Origin: Bombyx mori
Taxonomy: Eukaryota > Arthropoda > Insecta > Lepidoptera > Bombycidae
NCBI RefSeq assembly: GCF_030269925.1
Contig: NC_085119.1
Location: forward strand, 11,443,001-11,507,000
Reading direction: 5' to 3'
DNA: 64,000 nucleotides
Below, piece by piece: positions 1 through 10,500 of the stretch. Within the stretch, counting starts at the first letter, position 1, and each line of letters starts with the position of its first letter. The position numbers and the translations under genes are program-made. Under the pieces are notes generated by a model. It was given only the letters and a program-made list of their open reading frames with translations, ran no database searches and was not told the origin of the DNA.

Positions 1-433
1 GCGACAAGGGTGTCTCTGGGACCCAAAACACCTATAGTAAAAAAGCAAAATTATATTCACTCATTCGATAATAGTTTTATAGCTCTCAGGATCTTCATCT
101 GCTAATTCAGAGACTAACTTCATTGCACCTAAATGCCTTCTTGTTGACCATCCTCGAATCTACCAACATTTTTTTTTATTGATAATCTTTTTTTTAAGTT
201 TATAGATATATGTATAAGCATTTCTTTAGCTACATTGAATATAGCATATAGCATAGAATATAGCTTTGATGGTGATGGCGCCATGGTTACTGCGATACTG
301 TGGATTTCGCGACACTAATTTTTTGTGGAAATTACTTTCGCATATATCGAAACTACTTTCGTGAAACTGAGCTCAACATGCATGACACTAATTTCGTAAT
401 GTAAATCCCGCATTATGTAAGTTTTGCGTTAAC
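1..433. other. Left-edge intron sequence, nothing recognised
   Basis: Falls in the cytochrome b5 reductase intron that leads to the missing 3' exon(s). AT-rich; no exon matching the family C-terminus was found on the minus strand. Confidence 0.5.
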
Positions 434-873
434 ATGTCGTCGTGGCCTAAAGGATAAGACGTCCGGTGCATTCGTATCTAGCGATTTACAGCTGTTCGAA
501 TCCCGCTGGCAAGTACTAATTTTTTGTAATGAAATATGTACTTAACAAATGTTCACGATTGACTTCCACGGTGAAGGAATAACATCGTGTAGTAAATATA
601 AAACCCGTAAAATTATAATTTGCGTAATTAGTGGTGGTAGGTGAGTCCGCACAGGTAGGTTACCACAGGCCTGCCTATTTCTGCCACGAAGCAGTAATGC
701 GTTTGGGCTTGAAGGGCAGGGCAGCCGTTGTAACTATATTGAGGCTTTAGAACTCATATCTCAAGGTGGATGGCGAGATTTACTTGTATATGTCTATGGG
801 CTCTGGTAACTACTTAACACCAGGTGGGCCGTGAGCTCGTCCACCCATCTAAGCGATAAATAATAATAAAAAA
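434..873 (+). mobile_element. Bm1 SINE, near full length
   Basis: tRNA-like head (gtcgtcgtggcctaaaggat, B box gttcgaatcc), body and A-rich end after ccacccatctaagcgataaa. Confidence 0.88.
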
Positions 874-1401
874 GTGTAACAGAAACATACTCATACTAAC
901 GGTCAAATGTTATAAGTACATATAATCTTCAACAAAGACATTGATTCTGGTCGAGAATCGAACGACAGTACTTATTGCCGGTCTGTTGCTTCATTCACGC
1001 TTTTGCATTCATGTTGCTTAATTCGTTCATTCATGCTACGCATGTAACATATTGAGCACGCCAGACGTTCTACACTTTCAACGAATATCTTCCGTTAGGA
1101 TCAACTAATGGAGGTTGGTACGTTTAGGTTTTCTGTTAAATTGTACCTCCGAGATAATTGGATGCGAGCAATCAATATTGAATCATAAAATCGACCACTG
1201 AAGTCAGTGTTTGCATTAATGTGTTTTTTGATTTACACACAATAGATATATTGCAGAATGGTTCTTTAGTAGAATTTTAAGTTAACCATAAGTTTTAATT
1301 GCACATTTTCTCTCCCTTATTTCGATCCTTAATGAATTACTCCAGCGAGAAGAAATTAAATCTAATGCGTGAACTTTATGTGAAACTTTCTGTACACTCA
1401 C

Positions 1402-1596
1402 CATCCGTTGGCCGATCAATCGTGTACCAAACTTGGAATTGGGAAGGATGTTCCCTTTGGTATCTTTCTAATTCATCTCTAAGTAGAATGTCATCTTCGC
1501 TTTGGTTCGCGAATAGCAGCTTCAGTTCGGTGCGGTCGTTGACGTCAGTGCATATATGTCGGACCAGCTGAAGCATTGGAGCTATGCCAGTACCGC
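1402..1596 (-). CDS. Cyb5r: Cytochrome b5 reductase exon (NADH-binding part)
   Basis: 195 nt between an AG acceptor after 1596 and a GT donor (gtgagt) below 1402. It completes the Gly codon split from the previous exon, giving [12 protein letters not shown]. It ends in RPTDG with the last Gly codon split after one base, so a further exon is required beyond the window. Confidence 0.93.
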
Positions 1597-4500
1597 CTGT
1601 TCAAACAAAATATTGGATATTATTACATAATATTTCGGACAATGTAATATTATAATGTTCGAAATTATACACATAGCTAAAGGATTAATTTATGTTTTTT
1701 TCAGAAACCATCATTCCTAAAGACATCTTTTTTTTCCAATCTAAGCTGATGGTCTAGAGCGGCGGTCGGGGAACTTTTTTAATTATTACCCCAAAATATT
1801 TTTGTGTAAGTTGATATTACCCCAAGAAGAAAAAAAAAACCAAATCACTTCTTTTTAGCATCTTTCATATTATGGTCCCCATGATAATTTTGAGAAGAAA
1901 ACTTATAACTAAAAATTTAATTTAAACATCATTTATTCAACTTATCAATGTAATACCTAGTAATACATAACGGTAATAATAGTAATTTAAGTAATATACA
2001 GTTGAGGAGTTTCATTTCGTTTCATCGAGTTTGAAATCACAACGATTCTAAAGAAGTTTCACTTCAATATATACTTTTTACTCACAAAAGTTTCATTTTT
2101 ACCCCCCAAAATTTCATTTTACCCCATTTGGGGTAATTTACCCGGGTTCCCCGACCTCTGGTCTAGAGAGACCACATCAACGTAACCTCAACTAGTAGGT
2201 GAGCTCACGGGGCTCAAACCTGACGATGTTGCTAACACGAACCCTAGCAAGAGTAGTGCTCGGCGAGTGCTCGTCGTACTCGCCGAGCCCTTCGTCGCAA
2301 ACGACGGGTTCGACGAGAACGATGACCGATACAGACATCATTGTACATTGTATCTTTACTTAACATTATAATAATACTTAAATGCATGTTTGTTACTTTT
2401 AAGCGGATGCACCGTTTTTGTATTTTAGAGGTTAATCGATGTTTTAGATTCGGTAGGAAACGCTGCAATCGGGTTGTAGAATTATTTTATTATTTCAGTA
2501 CAAGGGAAGGCTTTGAATAATTCTTGACATTGCAGGGAACGTTGGCTCGGGATTAGTTTTAACAAATGGGTGTTTTTCATATTCAATGATCGTCACAGGG
2601 GAGCGTGAACAGTAAAAATGATTAGTTTTGTATTTAAAAATACCAATGAATTTAATGTGTGCAATTTGGGTTTTTGGTTTCAATTATTACGTATAATAGA
2701 TGTATTCACGACATTACTTCAGTGTTGCCATTTCTTTCTATTCTCTAGAGTTTGACTTTTAATGTAGCACTCACTGACTGAGGCTAAGCTAATACAATTC
2801 TGTTTTTTCTTTTATAATCAAGATTCAACAATTCTTGCAATTTTCTAGCCGAGTGTAATTTTTCGTTATCAAATGAACTCGTCAACCCCCTTTATAAATC
2901 TGAATGAGTACTATTCTTCTGATTTAAATAAATATCTTGTTTTTAGAAGACTATAAAAACATTATCGATATGTGAATGGATTTATGAAATTTTTATTTTA
3001 TTCATTTATTCCCCAAGTTCATGATGATTTATTAAATTTTATTACTTTCATGATAAATGTTATCAAATGCAAAATCATTTATAATTAAATCGTAAATGTC
3101 AATTTAAACCGTAACCTACATTTAATCCTATCACGTATTGAGATTGTGTTATCAATATAATAAAACTTAATGACCTGCAATCAAGTTCAATTTCTTGACG
3201 ACAACTTTTGTAGGCGGATCTTTTCTTAATTTCTTAATGAGGAATGTTCCGTTTCCTGTGTACTGCAATCTCCCTGACGGTCCACGGACATCTATAGTAT
3301 CATTTATCTTCATATTGTTCAAGTACTGAGACAGCTTCCCTCCCTCGGGAAACTTCGGATGTACATTCTTAAAGTATACCTGAAATTGAAATAGTAGTGC
3401 TATGTTAATTAATTTTATCAAAACTGTTTGATGTCTATAGTGAAACTTGCTTGTGATCGTGACATGAATTAGTTGAAAATAATTAGCAAATCACGACAAG
3501 CATTCGTGGACTACTTCATATTATAAAGGCTCAAAGCGGTCAGAGTATCAGAAATCTTCACATTTTTAATTTCTACCTTTCCAATTAATAAGGGAATTAA
3601 AGTTCAAATGATCTATGTGAAATATTTCCGAACACAAAGTCGGCGGTAGTAAGGGTGGTAAGCTGATAAGCATACGGGGGTGGTGCGATCAATGGCCCTA
3701 TACGGGGCCCCCGTGTGGGGCCAGTCCCTGGCCGTGGGGGTAGCGAAGCTGCTGCAACGGCCGCAACGCACCATCGCGGTCAGGGTCATCCGTGGCTATC
3801 GCACCATCTCCTTCGAGGCGGCGTGTGTACTGGCTGGGACGCCGCCTTGGATCCTGGAGGCGGAGGCGCTCGCCGCTGACTATCAGTGGCGGGCTGACCT
3901 TCGTGCCCGGGGCGTGGCACGTCCCAGCCCCAGTGTGGTCAGAGCGCGGAGGGCCCAATCTCGGCGGTCCGTGCTGGAGTCATGGTCTAGACGGCTGGCC
4001 GATCCTTCGGCTGGTCGTAGGACCGTCGAGGCGATTCGCCCGGTTCTTGTGAACTGGGTGAATCGTGACAGAGGACGCCTCACTTTCCGGCTCACGCAGG
4101 TGCTCACTGGGCATGGTTGCTTCGGTGAGTTCCTGCACCGGATCGGAGCCGAGCCGACGGCAGAGTGCCACCATTGTGGTTGCGACTTGGACACGGCGGA
4201 GCACACGCTCGTCGCCTGCCCCGCATGGGAGGGGTGGCGCCGTGTCCTCGTCGCAAAAATAGGAAACGACTTGTCATTGCCGAGTGTTGTGGCATCGATG
4301 CTCGGCGACGACGAGTCGTGGAAGGCGATGCTCGACTTCTGCGAGTGCACCATCTCGCAGAAGGAGGCGGCGGGGCGCGTGAGAGACGCACAGGCCCGCC
4401 GCCGTCGAGCGGGGGCCAGGGAGGCGGATCTCGCCCAAGTCTTGGCCCTCTAAGTGTTTCGGGTCTCCCTCACATGTCGGCCTGGGGACCGGCGAAGGGG

Positions 4501-7500
4501 GCCTAAGAAGACGACGTGCAAGCTGCTCTGCACGCGTTTTATGCATGAGCATCCGGGTGATGGAAGGCCGGCTATCCTCAACCCACGCTGGTTCTGACCC
4601 AGCGGGGTATTCCGTAGGATAGACCATTCTAACCGGCGCCATCTAGGCGGGCTTCGGATAGCCTGCCGACCGAGAGGGCTGGTGGTCGTGGCGCCGACGA
4701 CCGCCAGTCCGGCGTCCCGAGGGGGAGGGTGATGGGAGAGATGTGCTCCGCACTAAACGCTTCACTTTCCCCCCCTTGCCTTTTCATGACTTTTGTCTCA
4801 TGCGAGGTTTGGACGTTGGTTGTTGAGAGACAGGAGATTTTAGTCGGTTCGACTCCGACATGCCCCGCCCTCCATCCCCAGTGAAGGGCGGAAGTCCGGC
4901 GATTTCCTCCTGACAAAAAAAAAAAAAAGCTGATAAGCATTGAAAAATCAAAATGGCTGCGGGCGTAATGCATTGTCTCAGAGGTGCACGAGTTGTATCT
5001 GCAAGCTTCGTCTTACACTGCAGATTTAGGATTTTATTTAGATATCATTGTTGATTTAACGATCTCAGTTCCCACTTTATATTAAATAGTCACCAAATAT
5101 ATAGACGTTACAACATGATTGCCGCCTGCTTAGTTTCTGAACGTCAAAATGTCAGCGAGCAACGTCCGCCATGACACTTTTTAACTTTCAAATCCAACCG
5201 CCAAGAGCAACGCATCCATTTTATATTTCTCTTATATTAAGTAAGTCTTTAATTTGTCATTTAAGAGAAAAATAAATATCTAAATCAAATACAGTCTATG
5301 CTCAATTACCACAAAGCAAAACCGCCGCCTATCTTGGAGACATAAGCTCGAAATCTCAATTGCGTTGAATAAGAACTGTCTCACCTTTCAAACGAACAGA
5401 AAGGATGGTAGTACCTACCCGCGCGTGCTAACAATACGCCCTACCAGTGAAGTACCTTCATAGTTAGTTTGGTAAATTGCTATTGTTTTCTGTTTACTAT
5501 AATTTCGTGGCTAATTCCCGTTTTGCTTCTAGAATGATCTCTTTACACCATGGATACGAAGTTATTATTAATTAACCTAAGAATATTTTATATGCTCGGT
5601 TAATAATTAAAATAAGAATGTATATGTAGTTATTTACATTTACGCACTCACCTTGATAACCAAATCGACATAGCCTTTATCCTCATCGCTCGACACCGGC
5701 GTGTATGCTCTTATGACTAGGTCGTCGTTAATTTTTGCAGACAAATGAATATGTTGACCGATCGGTAATCCTAAAACATGAATTTGTTACGTTGTCACAT
5801 TCCTGTTTAATTCAAATTAATTCTGCGCTAAAATATCATAACAGTCCACGCGTTGAACGACATAAGAAATAATTAAATAACAAATTGAGAACAGCCAACA
5901 AAAGAAATATAACGAGCTTGTTTTTAATTATTATTTTCCTATTGATTACGTATACATATTTTCTTTTAGTTTTTAAACGCGAGTGTGGAATTCAATAAAA
6001 AAAAAAACAGGAAAATATGTTTTGCAAAACATTTATATTGTCGACATGATTTTTGCACAAATTGAATTTTTATTTTCTTGAACTTGTAGGCAAACGAGCA
6101 TACGTTCAACCAGATGGTAGGTGGTTACCTTCGGCAATGAACTTCAGCAATGTCAGCAATGCCAGGGGCAAGGCCAAGCCGTTGCGTACTTTTAAACTAC
6201 CTTAGTTAATTTTTTTTATGTACTTGACTGATTGTAAGATCAAAAATTATTTAATCAAGACAAGCATTATATACTTATGCTATTTAGTATTCATAGAATC
6301 GTTCACTCTCGTTTGTGGAGAAGTAAAAGTGAAAGCGGTAAAATTTATCGTCCTGCCTATTTCCATCACGAAACTGAAGTCATAAGTTCCGGTCCAATGG
6401 GTGGGGCAACTGTTATACGAGGGCTACACTGAAGTTTTCCAAACCCATTAATGATCAAGTTTATATAAACATGGATGTACTTATTACTTTCCATTCGCTC
6501 ATATTATTATTGAAAATATAATTGATCTGAGGTCAAGTTTTTCACGTGTTGGTTGAAACTTTCAACCAACTTGAAAGCTATCTTGACTTTGATACCAAAC
6601 CTCTCACGAAATCTTTGATTAATTCTCAAAAGCAATCTGTAGGTGTGCAGTGCAGTCGACTCTTAAGGCGATATTTGCAAATCATAAAAAACAATCTCAG
6701 AAATATTTTCGTTCAAAAACCACGAGTAGCATTCGCAGTTTAAAAATTTATATGCAGTCAGGTTGGTGTTTACGAGCATATAAACATTATATCTTCATTT
6801 ATTATCAAGTTTAACAGCTTTAAAAGTTATAAGCGCGTTTAGACATACTCGGATAGAGATAATTGAAACTAGTTTTACGGTTAGTATCGCGTATATTATT
6901 TCCGACGTTTTGAATACTTAACAGTTTTTGTTTTCACGGACCACTTTGGTATTATTCGTCGAATTGAAAATTGTGCTAACAAGTTTCCGTCTAATTTTCC
7001 ATAGATATTATCGAAATAGCCCGCTACTTTGAATTTAAAATGCAAAATGTTCAAGCGAACGTGTGAACGAAATCACGACCCTAGTGTTAAGAGGATACCT
7101 GATTACATATAAAACAATCGCAACGTGACCCCACTTTGAGACATGAGATCTAAGTATCAATTTATTGTATAACTGTTGTCCCACCAATCCAACCAGAGCG
7201 ATAGACTGCTTCGTGGCAGAGATACGCAGGATAGTGTCATCTACCCGTGTGTGCTTATAATGCGCTCAAACAAACTGCAGTTCTTACTTATTATTCAACT
7301 ATAATTTTATTAAATTACCTTTTTTATTTAATGACAGAATGTACGTAATTGTAGTATTACATTACCAAACATAAAATTACTATATGATAGCTTGATAGCG
7401 TGGCTTAAATAGATAACACTCAGACAACAATGAATTATAAAATTTGCTTTATCAGATTTCATAGAATTTTATTGATCCATTACCTACATTGATAAATATT

Positions 7501-10500
7501 TTAGAAAATTACTTAACTGTGGGATTGTTTTTATTTCTTTTTGAATGTAAAAAACTAAATAGGTAATTCGAAGGTTATTTTACTTAAATAGGTGGTAATA
7601 CGGTGAGAAAACCAGATAAGTATTATTTTTAAATCGACTTAAAAAAAGGAGGTGGTTCTCAATTCGACTGTATTTTTGTATCTGTTCCCTTTTTTTTTTT
7701 TTTTTTCCACAGGAGAAAATCGCCGGATCCCCACCCGCGCGGCAGGTGGGGTATGTGGGAGTTGAACCCACTAAAAACTCCTGCCGCTCACAACCGGCGC
7801 CCTACCTCGGACCGGGCCGGAGCCCAGTCGGGGCTATTGAAACGGCGGGACAGGGTTGACGCAGAGCACATTACATCCATCCCACCGTCCCACGGACGCC
7901 GGACCGGTGGCCGCCAGTGACACGACCACCGGTTCCCTCGTTCAGCGGGCCGAGAGCCCGCTTTGATGGCGCCGCGTTACACTTTCCCCCAGAGCGGTCG
8001 GGGGAACGCGGTCTACCATCACCCGGCTTCCTATTGCGGGTGAGCGTGCCAAGCACGCCACCCCACGTCTGGGTCTCTCCCCGCACAAAACGGGTGGGAC
8101 CCCTAGCTCTTAGGGGGCCAGGTCACGGATACGACCCCGGTCCCGACCCCCTGCTCGGCGGCGGCGGGTTTCTGCGTAGTGAGGAGAGCTTTCCCTCACT
8201 CGCCCCACCGCCTCCTTCTGCGAGATGGTGCACTCGCAGAAGTTGAGCATAGCCTTCCATGACTCATCGCTGCCAAGCATCGACGCCACGACGCCAGGCA
8301 GCGACAAGTCAGGTCCTATCTTTGCGACCAGGACACGGCGCTGCACCTCCCACGCGGGGCAGACAGCGAGCGTATGCTCCGCCGTGTCCAGGTCGTGTCC
8401 ACAATGGTGACACCTCGTCGTCGGCTCAGCCCCTATCCGGCGCAGGTACTTCCCGAAGCATCCGTGCCCGGTCAGCACCTGCACCAGACGAAAGGTGAGA
8501 CGTCCTTCGCCACGATTCACCCAGTCATCAAAGACCGGGTAAACCGCCTCGACGGTCCGTAGCCCCCACGTGGGGTTGGCCAATCGCCTCGACCACGACT
8601 CGAGCACGGACCGCCGAGAATGGGCCTTCCGCGCCCACATCTCACTTTCGGGGAGACGCGCCACGCCCCGAGCACGAAGCTCGCTGCGCCACCGATAGTC
8701 GGCAGCGAGCGACTCCGCCTCCAGCTCCCATGGCGGCGTCCCCGCCAAAACACACGCCGCCTCGAAGGAGACGGTGCGATATCGGCGGATGACCCTGATG
8801 GCAACGGTGCGCTGTGGCCGGCGCAGGAACCGAGCCATAGTGGCCCGGTTGCGCGGCTCAGCCCACACAGGTGCACCGTACAGGGCCATCGATCGCACCA
8901 CCCCCGCGTAGAGGCGGCGCACAACCTGATCCGGTCCCCCAATATTCGGGAGCAGCCGGCTCAAAGAACCGGCCGTCCTCATCAATCGGGGGACCAGCTC
9001 CGCAAAGTGAGCACGAAAAGCCCACCGGCTGTCTAACACGAGGCCGAGGTACTTCAGCTGCACCCCGACCCCTATCCGGACGCCTCCAACCACGATGTGG
9101 GTGTCAACGGGTGGCGCCCTCCGCGGCCCGTGAAACCAGAGCCTCGGATTTACTGAGCGCCACGTCGAGACCCAGCCTCCTTATCCTTCCGACGACGAGG
9201 GCCACTCCCGCTGTGGCGAGACGGGCAGACTCCCTATAATCATCCCCCCGGGCCACGACCAACGTGTCGTCCGCGTAACAAATAACGCGGAGGCCCGGGA
9301 GGAGGGCGCCCCTCAGCACCCAGTCGTACCCGATATTCCACAAGAGGGGGCCGAGAACCGACCCCTGTGGAACACCACGCACGACCGGAAAACGATGAAG
9401 GGTCCCACCGTACCCGGTACATACGACCGACCTGGCCCCCAAATAGGACTCAACCAGTCGGCGGAGGTAGAGGGGCACTCCATGCCTCTCCAGTGCCCCC
9501 CCTATCACGGTCCAGGGCAGAGTGTTAAATGCGTTGGCGATGTCAAGAGACACCGCCAGCGCCACCCCACCCCGAGAAACGGCCTCGTCCGAGAGGGACC
9601 GCACGCGAAGAATTGCATCCACGGTCGAACGGCCCTCCCGGAAGCCGTACTGCTCCGCCGACAGGTCAGGCCCCACCCCGACCAGGTGCCCAACGATGCG
9701 GGCAGCCAGAATACGTTCCAGCGATTTTCCCGCCTCGTCCAGCAGTACGATAGGACGATACCCGGCGGCTGTATCCACCGGGCGCCCCTCCTTCCTCAAC
9801 AGCACAAGTCTACCCGTCCGCCAGAGCGACGGAAACCGTCCCGACTCCAAGCAGCCATTATATAGCTCAAGGAGCCGGTCCCCCAGGGCACCGAGGGCCA
9901 AGGCCAATACCCGGCCGTGGACTCCGTCCGGGCCGGGAGCCGTGTCTCTCGCAGTCATCTTGACAACGGCCACCCGGAGCTCTGCCTCGGTAATACGGGG
10001 CACCTCAGCAGGAGCTTGGCCGTCGACGGTGTCAGACGGCCCGCCCATAGCGGAAGGGACAAAACCCTCCCGCTCCTGCGGGAACAACGCCGAAACGATG
10101 TCCCGCAGTTGCTGGGGCTGGAGACGCTCAGTCATAGAGGGGGCCCACGGGCGTAACTTGCCGCGTACCAATTTGTATGGGCTCCCCCACGGATCCGCTT
10201 CGAGCGCCTCCAAGAGTCTCTCCATGTTCTGCTCCTTGGCCCGCCTGATGGCCAGTATCTGTTCCCTTAGAACTTTTTTCTAGGTGAACCGATTTTGGTT
10301 AATTCAGTTTTCATTTGAAAACTGGTGCTTCTCATATCGTCCTGTTTAAGTTTATTACGATGGAATTATCCTTTTCTCATTTTATTTTGTTTTTTGTTAC
10401 ATTTTTTATTATCTATACAATGGTGGTAGGACCTCTTGTGAGTTCGCACGGCTAGGTACCACCGCCGTGACCATTTTTGCCGTGAAGCAGCAATGGTGTG

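Noticed and set aside
434..515. tRNA-like sequence with A and B boxes (also at 27256, 31163 and reversed at 50.8 kb)
   Set aside because: The same head recurs at the 5' end of each full Bm1 copy and leads into the SINE body; it is not a free tRNA gene.
1299..1571. Plus-strand 90-codon frame
   Set aside because: Antisense shadow of the cytochrome b5 reductase exon 1402-1596.
2244..2468. Minus-strand Arg-rich frame
   Set aside because: Runs through the decayed LINE 3' UTR and its hairpin; the Arg run is a GC-repeat artefact.
3883..4642. Several minus-strand frames of 95-156 codons opposite the first R1 copy
   Set aside because: Shadows of the GC-rich R1 ORF on the plus strand, with no motifs of their own.
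9395..10283. Plus-strand frames up to 253 codons opposite the second R1 copy
   Set aside because: Antisense of the reverse-transcriptase coding strand; GC-rich DNA leaves long chance frames.
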